Assembly (NCBI GenBank): GCA_023229845.1
Contig: JALNYK010000036.1
Location: 1-27,391, forward strand
Source of the DNA: Gallionella sp.
GTDB taxonomy: Bacteria; Pseudomonadota; Gammaproteobacteria; Burkholderiales; Gallionellaceae
Length of the DNA: 27,391 nucleotides
Direction of reading: 5' to 3'
Positions 14,689 through 22,436 of this stretch are shown piece after piece. Made by a program: the position numbers and the translations under genes. Below the pieces are notes generated by a model. The model ran no database searches. It was not told the DNA's origin and worked only from the letters and a program-made list of their open reading frames with translations. How positions within the stretch are numbered: the first letter of the stretch is position 1; every line of letters begins with the position of its first letter.

Positions 14689-14799
14689 TCAACTGCCGGA
14701 TTTTACAGGTTTTCCGGCCCACCCTCTATTGCTATTTAGCCCGCCAAACAGGCTGATCGCTTCTTTGCGTACACGCGCGGGCAGATGAAGCCAACCCAC
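14689..14799 (-). CDS. Possible 36-aa small ORF between cbbO and fbp
   Basis: A GTG-initiated frame starts ten bases after the cbbO stop, with GGAGG positioned four bases upstream of the GTG. The product would begin MGWLHLPARVRKEAISLFGG and end GWAGKPVKSGS. No family is recognised. The GTAGGGTGGGTT at its start resembles a common dispersed intergenic repeat, which argues against coding. It could be a real small gene, or a repeat fragment that happens to be open. Confidence 0.25.
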   Translation of the reverse strand: MGWLHLPARVRKEAISLFGGLNSNRGWAGKPVKSGS

Positions 14800-14808
14800 C
14801 CTACCTCC

Positions 14809-17073
14809 TTATTTCGTCAGCGAAATGAATAGCTCCGGCAACTTGACCGGCAACTGCTCCACCTTGTCGACGATGGTGTACTGCTTGCCGAAAATGTCGG
14901 CGACATATTCGTCGGCCTTGGGATCGAGGTTGATGCAATAGGCGTAGATGCCCTCGCGATCCAGCTCCTTCACCGCCTGGCGCGCGTCCTCGATCAGCAG
15001 ACGCCCATCCTTGCTGTCGATGTCCGCCGGCTCGCCGTCGGTCAGGATCAGCATCAGCTTCTTGTCGGCCTGCTGCTTCTCCAGATAATGGCCGGCATGG
15101 CGCATCGCCGCACCCATGCGCGTCGAATAGCTGGCCTCCATCGCCGCCAGACGCCCCTTCGCCTCGTCGCCCCAGTGTTCGCTGTAACCCTTGATGTGCA
15201 GGTAGCGCACATCGTGGCGGGTGTTGGAATGGAAGCCGGCAATCGCGAACGGATCGCCCAGCTTATCCACCGCCCAGCCCAGCAGCGACACGGCTTCCTG
15301 GCTCAGTTCGAGTATGGTCTGCCCGGTGCCTTCGACCTTCTCGTTCAGCGACTCGGACAGGTCGAGCAGCAGCATCACCGCGATGTTGCGCCCATCGGTG
15401 CGGTGGCTCATGTTGATGCGAGGATCGGGCTGCGCGCCGCTCTTGTAGTCGATCAGCGAGCGTATCGCGACATCGAGATCGAGCTCGCTGCCTTCTTCCT
15501 GATAGCGGATGCGCACCTTGTCCTGCGGCTTCAGCAGGTCCAGCATCTTCTTCAGCCGTTTGGCCAGCGCCGCATGCTTGGTCAGCAGGCGCTCGATGTC
15601 CGCGGCGTTGCCGGAAGGATGCAAGCCCTCGTACACGCTGACCCAGTCCGGGCGATAGCTCTGGCTGTTGTAGTCCCACTCCGGGTAATGCCGCGGCGGC
15701 AGGCCCTTGATCTCTTCCTGCGGCGGGGCTTCCGGCTTGTCGAACGCGTCTTCCTCGTCGCCCTCCTCGATGAACACCCACATGTGGCGGTTATCGTCGC
15801 GATAGCCGATCTCGGTGTTGTCGAAATACACGTCGGGCGACAGGTCGGCCTGACGGCGGGTGCGCGCGATGAACGAGATCGCCAGATCGACCATCTCGGA
15901 GGTAGACGAATCGCCCCCGGCCATGATCTTGCGGAAACGCGCGACGATCTCGCACACATCGGGATTGCGGTAACTGCAGGCCGGATCGAGCATCGCGCGC
16001 GACACCATCGCAAGGCGATGGCGCACCGCCGACTGCTTGTCCGGATCGCAGGCATCCTCGATGGGCACCGGATGCAGCGCCATGAACAGGCGGCGCAGGC
16101 CCGGGTATTCCTTCATCGCCAGATACTCGACGCGGGTGTCCTCGAAGAACTCCACCGCCATGCGCTGAAACGGGCTGATGTTGTCGGCGACCACCGACCG
16201 GGTCCAGCGGCGGTGTGCGGCGATATGCGCCAGCGCGGCGCGATAGCGGTCCACACCGGAGACACCGTGTTCGTCGCTGTAGGCATCCGGCAGGCGTATG
16301 CCCAGCGAATCGAAATAAGGCATCGGCTTGCGCAGCTCGTCGAACACCTCGGAGTAGGGCACCAGATGGTCGTCGTCCTGCCACAGACCGCGCAGATACA
16401 TGTTCAGCTTGCGCTCGGCATCGACCAGCAAGGTGCCTTGGCGCTCGCGCTGCATCACCGCGCGGGCATCCGCCGACTGCAGGCTGAAATACTCGATCTG
16501 TCGTTCGGGATGGTCGTGGTAATAACGCACGCCGTAGTCGACCCAGTTCTTCAGGCCGCCCAACGACAACTGGCTCAGCAACACCGGAACCTGCTTGAAC
16601 AACTCCGGCAAGCCCGGGCTGGGGAAGGTCTGGTGGATGCCGTGCACCGAACCGGTGGTGCGCTCCATGAAGTCCTGCAGTATGGCCAGATAATCGGCGA
16701 ACTGCTGCGCCGATTGCAAACGCCGCGCCGCGGTCGGCAGCGACTGCAGGAACGGCGCGATGGCCTTGCTGTTGGGCGACTTGGTCATCTTGCGCACCAG
16801 GTCGATCGCCGCAGGCAGCACCTCTTCGCCGACGACTTTGGCAACGGCCGGCCACTCCTCGAGGAAGATCAGGATGGGCTCGGCGCCGCGCCCCATCTTG
16901 CCGAGGAAGCGCGCGTTCTCGATGTAGGCGTCCATGCCGTCTTTCGACAGCGTCGCCAGCGCCTCGCGCATGCAGTCCGGGAACACCAGACCGACGCGCT
17001 GGAAGCCGCAATTCAGCTGCGTCCAGTACGGCTGCAGGTCTTCCGGAATCTCGATGACGATTTCCTCGGTCAT
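14809..17073 (-). CDS. cbbO: RuBisCO activase accessory subunit CbbO (VWA domain)
   Basis: CbbO works with the AAA+ protein CbbQ to remove inhibitory sugar phosphates from RuBisCO; it is the adaptor that contacts RuBisCO. The 754-residue product is mostly helical for the first 500 residues. A C-terminal von Willebrand A domain (about residues 560-754) carries the MIDAS motif DLSES at about residue 570 and the later TDGEPAD metal-binding loop. This layout and length fit CbbO/NorD-type proteins, and the link to cbbQ and cbbM identifies it as CbbO and not NorD. It starts eight bases after the cbbQ stop, so the two are surely cotranscribed. Confidence 0.95.
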   Translation of the reverse strand: MTEEIVIEIPEDLQPYWTQLNCGFQRVGLVFPDCMREALATLSKDGMDAYIENARFLGKMGRGAEPILIFLEEWPAVAKVVGEEVLPAAIDLVRKMTKSPNSKAIAPFLQSLPTAARRLQSAQQFADYLAILQDFMERTTGSVHGIHQTFPSPGLPELFKQVPVLLSQLSLGGLKNWVDYGVRYYHDHPERQIEYFSLQSADARAVMQRERQGTLLVDAERKLNMYLRGLWQDDDHLVPYSEVFDELRKPMPYFDSLGIRLPDAYSDEHGVSGVDRYRAALAHIAAHRRWTRSVVADNISPFQRMAVEFFEDTRVEYLAMKEYPGLRRLFMALHPVPIEDACDPDKQSAVRHRLAMVSRAMLDPACSYRNPDVCEIVARFRKIMAGGDSSTSEMVDLAISFIARTRRQADLSPDVYFDNTEIGYRDDNRHMWVFIEEGDEEDAFDKPEAPPQEEIKGLPPRHYPEWDYNSQSYRPDWVSVYEGLHPSGNAADIERLLTKHAALAKRLKKMLDLLKPQDKVRIRYQEEGSELDLDVAIRSLIDYKSGAQPDPRINMSHRTDGRNIAVMLLLDLSESLNEKVEGTGQTILELSQEAVSLLGWAVDKLGDPFAIAGFHSNTRHDVRYLHIKGYSEHWGDEAKGRLAAMEASYSTRMGAAMRHAGHYLEKQQADKKLMLILTDGEPADIDSKDGRLLIEDARQAVKELDREGIYAYCINLDPKADEYVADIFGKQYTIVDKVEQLPVKLPELFISLTK

Positions 17074-17081
17074 GATCGCGT

Positions 17082-17885
17082 TCAGGCGAACGTTGCCTCG
17101 ATCGCGTGATCCAGCGTGTCGCGGATGTCGGCGTCGTCGGTGATCGGGCGCACCAGCGCCATGCGGCAGGCCGCCTTGGCCTCGACGCCGCTCTTGATCA
17201 GAGTCGCCGCGTACACCAGCAGACGGGTCGAGATGCCTTCATCCAGACCGTGGCCCTTGAGGTTGCGCGCCGCATGGCCGATCTTCACCAGCTTTGCGGA
17301 CAGCTCCGTCTCGATGCCGGTCTCCTTGCTCAGGATCTCGGCCTCGACGCTGGCCGCCGGATAGTCGAAGTCGAACCCGACGAAACGCTGCTTGGTCGAT
17401 TGCTTCAGGTCCTTCATCAGGCTCTGGTAGCCGGGGTTGTACGAGATCACCAACTGGAAGTCCGGATGCGCCTCGATCAGCTCACCCTTCTTGTCCAGCG
17501 GCAAGGTGCGGCGGTGGTCAGTCAGCGGGTGTATCACCACGGTGGTGTCCTGGCGCGCCTCGACGATCTCGTCCAGATAACAGATCGCGCCGATGCGCGC
17601 TGCGGTGGTCAGCGGGCCGTCCAGCCAGCGCGTGCCGTTGGCGTCGAGCAGATAGCGCCCGACCAGGTCGCTGGCGGTCATGTCCTCGTTACAGGCCACG
17701 GTGATCAGCGGCTTGTTCAGCTTCCACGCCATGTATTCGATGAAGCGCGACTTGCCGCAGCCGGTCGGGCCCTTCACCATCACCGGCAGACGCGCGGCAT
17801 AGGCCGCTTCGTACAGCGCGACTTCGTCGGACTGCGCCTGATAGAACGGTTCCTTGTGTACCTTGTATTGGTCGATATTGCTCAT
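17082..17885 (-). CDS. cbbQ: RuBisCO activase AAA+ ATPase CbbQ
   Basis: CbbQ is a MoxR-type AAA+ ATPase that forms hexamers and, with CbbO, re-activates inhibited RuBisCO. The 267-residue product has the Walker A motif GPTGCGKS at residues 39-46, Walker B ICYLDE ending at D105/E106, the sensor region VISYNPGYQS and a C-terminal lid domain (about residues 190-267). AGGAGAC precedes the ATG at 17885. The gene follows cbbM after a 171-base gap containing a terminator and a dispersed palindrome, and runs directly into cbbO. The same protein type serves nitric oxide reductase as NorQ; the neighbours favour CbbQ. Confidence 0.96.
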   Translation of the reverse strand: MSNIDQYKVHKEPFYQAQSDEVALYEAAYAARLPVMVKGPTGCGKSRFIEYMAWKLNKPLITVACNEDMTASDLVGRYLLDANGTRWLDGPLTTAARIGAICYLDEIVEARQDTTVVIHPLTDHRRTLPLDKKGELIEAHPDFQLVISYNPGYQSLMKDLKQSTKQRFVGFDFDYPAASVEAEILSKETGIETELSAKLVKIGHAARNLKGHGLDEGISTRLLVYAATLIKSGVEAKAACRMALVRPITDDADIRDTLDHAIEATFA

Positions 17886-17949
17886 CGGTGTCTCCTGACT
17901 ACAACCTCTTCCCGCACCCGGAAAAAGGCCGGGATGAAAGGATAGCTTC

Positions 17950-17988
17950 TACCCTCTCCCCAACCCTCTCCCTGCAAGGGAGAGGGAA
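17950..17988. repeat. CCCTCTCC-type dispersed palindrome, copy 2
   Basis: A 10-base-pair stem CCCTCTCCCT / AGGGAGAGGG (17964-17986) with a three-base loop is preceded by a direct partial copy of the left arm (ACCCTCTCCCCAA). It has the same layout as the element at 13553-13592. It lies between the cbbM terminator and cbbQ. Confidence 0.78.
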
Positions 17989-18000
17989 TTGGATTGCTGG

Positions 18001-18028
18001 AAAAAAACGCCCCCAACGAGTGGGGGCG
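18001..18028 (-). terminator. Rho-independent terminator after cbbM
   Basis: On the minus strand an 8-base-pair GC-rich stem (CGCCCCCA / TGGGGGCG) with a five-base loop is followed by seven T residues. It lies about 29 bases after the cbbM stop. It should strongly reduce read-through into cbbQO, giving more RuBisCO message than activase message. Confidence 0.9.
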
Positions 18029-18056
18029 CATTTTCGTTGCTTGGCTACCGCTGGTC

Positions 18057-19436
18057 TTACTTGTGTACGCCCAGCTTTTCGCGCCAGCCCGGGAACAGCT
18101 TGTCCGCATCCTTCGGGAAGGATTCGAATGCGCGAGCAAATTCCTTGTGCTCCTTCGCGTATTCGATCGGGTCCGCGCCTTCCTTCCAGCAGTCGTATGC
18201 CTGACGCAGCGACTTCGCGCCCGCAGCCGGGCTGTCGATGTGGCCGTAAGCGCCGCCGCCAGCGGTGTTGATCACGTTGCCGTGGCCCAGGTTCGCGAAG
18301 AAGCCTGGCAGACGCAGCGCGTTCATGCCACCGGAGATGATCGAGCTGGTGGCCTTCATGCCGTGCCACTCTTGCTTGAAGTAAGGACCTTGCGCGACAT
18401 CGTCGTCCAGCATGAAGGAGATCAGCTTGTCGGAGGATTCGCCTTCCATCTTGCCGTACCCCATCGTGCCGACGTGCATGCCGGATGCTCCGATCAGACG
18501 GGTCATCTTGCAGTGCACGAACGCGGTGTAGCCACGCTTGGATTGCGGGCTGGTCACGGCGCCGTGACCTGCGCGGTGGAAGTGCAGGAACTGTGCCGGG
18601 AAGTTGCGGCGGGCAACGGTCACAGCAGTCGGGCCTGCAACGTAGCCGTCCACCAGGAAGGCGACGCGCGGTGCGTTGAAGCCGAACGCATCGAGGATGA
18701 ACTCGGCGCGAGCGATCATTTCGGCAGGATCATCGGCGGTGATGTTAGCGGAGAACATCTTAGCTTCGCCGGTTTCGTCCTGGGCGCGGTTCATCGCGTC
18801 CACGACCAGAGGAATCACCTTCTTCAGCGGGCAGAACGGCTGGTTGCCTTGCGGTTCGTCGTTCTTGATGAAGTCGCCGCCCAGCCAGAACTGGTAAGCA
18901 GCTTTCGCGAACGGCTCCGGACGCAGGCCCAGCTTCGGCTTGATGATGGTGCCGGCGATGTAGCCGCCGTTCACAACCGGACGACCCAGGGAACGCCACA
19001 TGTCCACGATGTTGACGGTCGGGCCATCGAACAGGCGGATGTACTTCGGCGGCAGGTAGAAGTCGTGCATCTTCAGGTATTCGCAGTCGCCCATACCCTG
19101 GTTGTTACCGATGGTCAGCGTCAGGAAGGACGCGATCATCGCGCGGCCGTCAGTGATGTTGATGTCGAACAGGTCGACCGGGTAAGCGATCTTGACCAAG
19201 CCGGTCTCTTCGTTGATCTCGTACACCAGCGCGTCCACACCCTTGGTGAAGTCGTCGGTGGTGGAAACTTCAACGTTGGTGCCGGTGGAAGATTCGGCAG
19301 CGACGTGCGCAGCCACTTCCAAGAAACCGTGCCCAGCCTTGGGCTTCATGATGTAGGCGCACAGAACGTGGTTGCCGCCCTTGATCAGGTCCTCCTCCTT
19401 GAGGCTCAGATCGGAATAACGATTGGATTGATCCAT
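18057..19436 (-). CDS. cbbM: Form II ribulose-1,5-bisphosphate carboxylase/oxygenase large subunit
   Basis: CbbM fixes CO2 onto ribulose bisphosphate; form II enzymes need no small subunit. The 459-residue product aligns with Rhodospirillum rubrum-type numbering: K166 in GTIIKPKLGL, the carbamylated K191 with D193/E194 in GGDFIKNDEP, and loop-6 K329 in GYGKMEGE. The N-terminal AAESSTGTN motif and the HFHRAGHGA segment are also present. The GGDFIKNDEP signature identifies form II and not forms I, III or IV. The ATG at 19436 has GGAGAG upstream; the frame extends to 19478. It is divergent from cbbR across an inverted-repeat operator, and is followed by a strong terminator and then cbbQO. Form II suits low-oxygen, high-CO2 conditions. 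Confidence 0.98.
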   Translation of the reverse strand: MDQSNRYSDLSLKEEDLIKGGNHVLCAYIMKPKAGHGFLEVAAHVAAESSTGTNVEVSTTDDFTKGVDALVYEINEETGLVKIAYPVDLFDINITDGRAMIASFLTLTIGNNQGMGDCEYLKMHDFYLPPKYIRLFDGPTVNIVDMWRSLGRPVVNGGYIAGTIIKPKLGLRPEPFAKAAYQFWLGGDFIKNDEPQGNQPFCPLKKVIPLVVDAMNRAQDETGEAKMFSANITADDPAEMIARAEFILDAFGFNAPRVAFLVDGYVAGPTAVTVARRNFPAQFLHFHRAGHGAVTSPQSKRGYTAFVHCKMTRLIGASGMHVGTMGYGKMEGESSDKLISFMLDDDVAQGPYFKQEWHGMKATSSIISGGMNALRLPGFFANLGHGNVINTAGGGAYGHIDSPAAGAKSLRQAYDCWKEGADPIEYAKEHKEFARAFESFPKDADKLFPGWREKLGVHK

Positions 19437-19505
19437 GAATTTCTCTCCAGTGTATTTAAAAATGATTTTTATCTGCAACGGTGGTGACTATAAAGACGGC
19501 GTCAC

Positions 19506-19524
19506 ATAAGAGATAGTCAATTAT
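19506..19524. promoter_or_regulatory. Second LysR-type half-site pair in the cbbR-cbbM region
   Basis: ATAA-N11-TTAT forms an inverted repeat with the classical LysR T-N11-A spacing. It lies on the cbbM side of the larger palindrome and could be the activation site for cbbM. The match is short and AT-rich, so chance is possible. Confidence 0.45.
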
Positions 19525-19532
19525 TTTTATCC

Positions 19533-19557
19533 AAACCATAAGCCCAGCTTATGGTTT
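19533..19557. promoter_or_regulatory. CbbR operator: perfect 11-bp inverted repeat
   Basis: Arms AAACCATAAGC and GCTTATGGTTT are perfect reverse complements around a three-base centre (CCA). The inner part is ATAA-N7-TTAT, resembling the TTA/TNA half-sites of CbbR operators. It overlaps the -35 region expected for cbbR, so autoregulation is likely, and lies about 100 bases upstream of the cbbM start. Confidence 0.8.
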
Positions 19558-19565
19558 GCTATAAT
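19557..19565 (+). promoter_or_regulatory. Extended -10 promoter of cbbR
   Basis: TGCTATAAT (bases spanning 19557-19565) is a TGN-extended -10 element with a perfect TATAAT hexamer. No consensus -35 is present; that position falls inside the operator palindrome, consistent with control by CbbR itself. The start codon of cbbR follows 28 bases downstream. Confidence 0.6.
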
Positions 19566-19592
19566 TACAGTATTCTGACATCCCACTCGACC

Positions 19593-20510
19593 ATGCTCCA
19601 TCTCACGCTGCGCCAGTTGCAAGTCTTCGAAAAGGTAGCCAGCCACCTGAACTACTCGCGCGCCGCCGAGGCACTATACCTATCGCAACCGGCAGTGTCG
19701 ATGCAAATCAAGCAGTTGGAGGAGAACATCGGCCTGCCGCTGTTCGAGCAGATGGGCAAAAAAATCTTCCTGACCGAGGCCGGGCGTGAAGTGCTGCACT
19801 ACAGCCGCAGCATCCTGCAGCAACTCGCCGAAATGGAAGCCGTGTTCGCCGACATGAAGGGCTTGGGGCAAGGCTCGCTGACGCTGTCGGTGGTCAACAC
19901 CGCGAACTATTTCACCCCGCAACTGCTGGCGGAATTCTGCCGGCAGCACCCGAAGATCAACGTGAAGCTGCATGTGGCCAACCGCGATGCCGTGCTGCAA
20001 CAACTTGCCGACAACGGCACCGATCTCGCGATCATGGGCCAGCCGCCGGATGGGCTCGACCTGACCGCCGAGAGATTCATGGACAACCCGCTGGTGGTAA
20101 TCGCCGCCCCGGACCATCCGCTCGCCGGACCCGGCCATGTTCAACTCACCCAGCTCGCACAGGAGACCTTTCTGTCGCGCGAAAAAGGCTCCGGCACGCG
20201 TAGCGCAATGGAGCGCATCTTCGCGCAACATCACATCCAACCGCGCATCGGCATGGAGGTGGAAACCAACGAGGCGATCAAACAGGCGGTGCAAGCCGGC
20301 ATGGGGTTGGGCATCCTGTCGCTGCACAGCATCGAACTGGAACTGGAGACCGGCCGGCTGGCGGTGCTGAACGTCGAACACTTCCCGCTGTTGCGCCACT
20401 GGTTCGTCGCACACCGCAGCCACAAACGCCTGTCCGGCGCGGCGACCGCATTCAAGGCGTTCCTGCTGGCCCAGCCGCATCAGGCCACGATCTTCGATAC
20501 GACCGCATAG
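19593..20510 (+). CDS. cbbR: LysR-type transcriptional regulator CbbR
   Basis: CbbR activates Calvin-cycle genes in response to metabolites. The 305-residue product has an N-terminal winged helix-turn-helix (about residues 1-60: TLRQLQVFEKVASHLNYSRA, then LYLSQPAVSMQIKQLEE) and a LysR substrate-binding domain (about residues 90-295). The start at 19593 gives the standard MLHLTLRQLQVF; an ATG at 19551 lies within the operator palindrome and is rejected. It is transcribed away from cbbM, the usual arrangement for a LysR regulator and its target. No corepressor or inducer can be read from sequence. Confidence 0.94.
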   Translation: MLHLTLRQLQVFEKVASHLNYSRAAEALYLSQPAVSMQIKQLEENIGLPLFEQMGKKIFLTEAGREVLHYSRSILQQLAEMEAVFADMKGLGQGSLTLSVVNTANYFTPQLLAEFCRQHPKINVKLHVANRDAVLQQLADNGTDLAIMGQPPDGLDLTAERFMDNPLVVIAAPDHPLAGPGHVQLTQLAQETFLSREKGSGTRSAMERIFAQHHIQPRIGMEVETNEAIKQAVQAGMGLGILSLHSIELELETGRLAVLNVEHFPLLRHWFVAHRSHKRLSGAATAFKAFLLAQPHQATIFDTTA

Positions 20511-20642
20511 ACACTCGCCGCTAGTCCGCCCATCCTTTCCTTCGGTCCGCCCGGGATAGAAGCACCGCGTCAGAGGCATTAACATGCGAAGGAACACGGG
20601 TACAGCCCGCTCGAACCCGGTTTCGATATTTGCGCTACGCAC

Positions 20643-21245
20643 ATGGATTATTTGTTGCGACTCAACCCATATGTTCGATTGGCAATCCTTCTTTGCCTGT
20701 CGCTGTGCGTCCATCTGACCATTCTATTCTCTCTGTCATGGTCGTCTTTTGGAGCACGACAAGTCGCATCCGCCAACCGCGCAGCCCCGTTGACGGTAAC
20801 TCTTCCCGGCACGCAGCCCATCGCGACGAATGAACAGAGTGTGGTCGAAAAAGCCGTTTCCCAGAACGATGCCAACATCAATACGGACACAGATAAACCG
20901 GGCAATAAATTCGCCCTGTCGAACACCGGGCTATCACTAGCCATCGATCTGCACTACTTCAGTCCCAACGAACTGGATGAGCGCCCCTTCATCATTCAGG
21001 ACATTCCAAGCGATCCTCCCGAATTGCAGAACCTCCCCCAAGGCGGCAAGCTGGTTCTGCGCCTGTGGATCAACGAGGACGGCAAGGTAATTCGTGCCGA
21101 ACCAGTCTCGTCGGAATTACCGCAGGCATTTATCGATAGCGCACACAGCGGATTTCTGAATGCCCGCTTTGCGCCAGGACGCATACATGGCAATGCGGTC
21201 GCCTCCGTCATGGACGTGGTCTTGCTTTATGCGCCAAAGGAATAA
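20643..21245 (+). CDS. TonB-like C-terminal domain protein
   Basis: The 200-residue product has a single N-terminal membrane anchor (about residues 11-33), an extended polar linker with no obvious fold (about residues 40-120) and a C-terminal domain (about residues 135-198) with GGKLVLRLWINEDGKVIRAEPV and a closing VASVMDVVLLYAPKE, which resembles the TonB C-terminal fold. The Pro-rich EP/KP linker typical of true TonB is missing. No ExbB/ExbD genes are nearby. It is followed by the minor pilin genes after 174 bases and may be a separate unit. An envelope-spanning energy-transducer or pilus-assembly role is possible but unproven. Confidence 0.7.
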   Translation: MDYLLRLNPYVRLAILLCLSLCVHLTILFSLSWSSFGARQVASANRAAPLTVTLPGTQPIATNEQSVVEKAVSQNDANINTDTDKPGNKFALSNTGLSLAIDLHYFSPNELDERPFIIQDIPSDPPELQNLPQGGKLVLRLWINEDGKVIRAEPVSSELPQAFIDSAHSGFLNARFAPGRIHGNAVASVMDVVLLYAPKE

Positions 21246-21419
21246 ATTCGGAAACCTCGTTTGGTCCGCGCCAACCAAAGCAAAGACCGGCTAAAGCTGT
21301 TGAAACTCCTCAATACGCCATGATTTCAGCCGTCTATCCGAAAAATCCTCCTTATATCGGACAACGATTTACTCACACAGAGTACTTTTTTACAGTGCAA
21401 CAAGCACTCAGGAGAAATC

Positions 21420-21917
21420 ATGCAATCCATGCAACGACAAACCGGCATATCCATGGTTGAAGTAATAATCGTTATGGCAATTGCCGCCATACTGGCGACC
21501 ATCGCCGCACCGTCATTCAACGATTTCATCAGCAACACGCGCCTAACGTCCACGATGTCGCAACTGACCAGCGACATGAATCGCGCGCGCAGTGAAGCCA
21601 TTAAGCGAAATTCATGGATACTGGTTTGCGCTCGTGGCACCGATACTGCCTGCGGAAACAACTGGAACAACGGCTGGCTAATTTGCCAGGATAGCGAACC
21701 CAATAACACGTGCGATACCGGCACCGCAGCCAACCCTAACCCGATAACTGCGCATCAAGCCATCAATGCAAACTTCGTGCTCACCGGCAGTGCAACCTCC
21801 ATTCGTTTTAATCCGAACGGAACAGGCGGTTCTGGCACGCTAAATTTGGCTTCAGGAGCAAAATCCAGAACAGCCAATGTTGCAGCAACCGGCAACATCT
21901 CCGTCTCCAATCCATAG
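21420..21917 (+). CDS. fimT: Minor pseudopilin, GspH/FimT family
   Basis: The 165-residue product is a type IV minor pilin. It has a short leader ending in G9, then the hydrophobic helix ISMVEVIIVMAIAAILATIA with the conserved glutamate at mature position 5, so PilD cleavage after G9 is expected. The globular part (about residues 40-165) matches the GspH/FimT layout, including MNRARSEAIKRN and a Cys pair region (VCARGTDTACGNNWNNGWLIC). AGGAGAAATC precedes the ATG. It is the first gene of a tight five-gene pil operon, with pilV starting eight bases after its stop. FimU is an alternative name. Confidence 0.9.
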   Translation: MQSMQRQTGISMVEVIIVMAIAAILATIAAPSFNDFISNTRLTSTMSQLTSDMNRARSEAIKRNSWILVCARGTDTACGNNWNNGWLICQDSEPNNTCDTGTAANPNPITAHQAINANFVLTGSATSIRFNPNGTGGSGTLNLASGAKSRTANVAATGNISVSNP

Positions 21918-21925
21918 GTGCAAGC

Positions 21926-22432
21926 ATGCACAACCATTCACCTCTCCCTGTCATCAGCGCATCCCAGCGTGGTTTCTCCATGCTGGAGGTGTTGATCACC
22001 TTGGTCATTATTGCCACTGCGCTACTCGGCACTGCCGGACTACAAATGTATGCCCTGCGCACGGGGCAAAGTGGACAGTTCCGCACACAGGCAGTTTTTC
22101 TGGCCTCGGATATTTCCGAACGCATGGAGGTAAACAAAGTTGCTGCCGTTGCAGGAAATTATGCGTTGGCTCTAACCAGTGTATCCAGCGTAGCTGCCAC
22201 CAATTGCGCCACGACCGTCTGCAGTCCCACCGACTTGGCAAGCTGGGACTTAAGCCAATGGGGAATCGCCATTGGCAGCCTGCTGCCGCAAGCGACCTGG
22301 CAAATCACCCAGACAACCGCAGGCAACCCGAGCACTTACAGCATCGTAATCAGTTGGACCGACCGTAGCTCGAATAAGGCCAGCCATGGCGAAACCTTCT
22401 CCTACACTGCAACGCGAACCCTAAGCAATTGA
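21926..22432 (+). CDS. pilV: Type IV pilus minor pilin PilV
   Basis: The 168-residue product has a leader ending RG at residue 16, then FSMLEVLITLVIIATALLG, which is the class III prepilin signature with glutamate at mature position 5. The following LQMYALRTGQSGQFRTQAVFLASDISERMEVN block is typical of PilV, a minor pilin that forms part of the tip priming complex with FimU/FimT, PilW and PilX. Four bases separate its stop from the pilW start, so coupling is likely. Confidence 0.9.
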   Translation: MHNHSPLPVISASQRGFSMLEVLITLVIIATALLGTAGLQMYALRTGQSGQFRTQAVFLASDISERMEVNKVAAVAGNYALALTSVSSVAATNCATTVCSPTDLASWDLSQWGIAIGSLLPQATWQITQTTAGNPSTYSIVISWTDRSSNKASHGETFSYTATRTLSN

Positions 22433-22436
22433 TGCC

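Noticed and set aside
15088..17109. A 673-codon open frame antisense to cbbO
   Set aside because: It is a long shadow frame in GC-rich coding DNA; the translation is a low-complexity mix of Arg, His, Gln and Val.
17994..19487. A 497-codon open frame antisense to cbbM
   Set aside because: It would cross the cbbM terminator and the cbbM leader, and has no recognisable domain, while the opposite strand encodes clear form II RuBisCO.
19551..19592. An upstream ATG for cbbR at 19551
   Set aside because: It lies inside the operator palindrome and upstream of the -10 box, and the extra residues are not typical of LysR N-termini.
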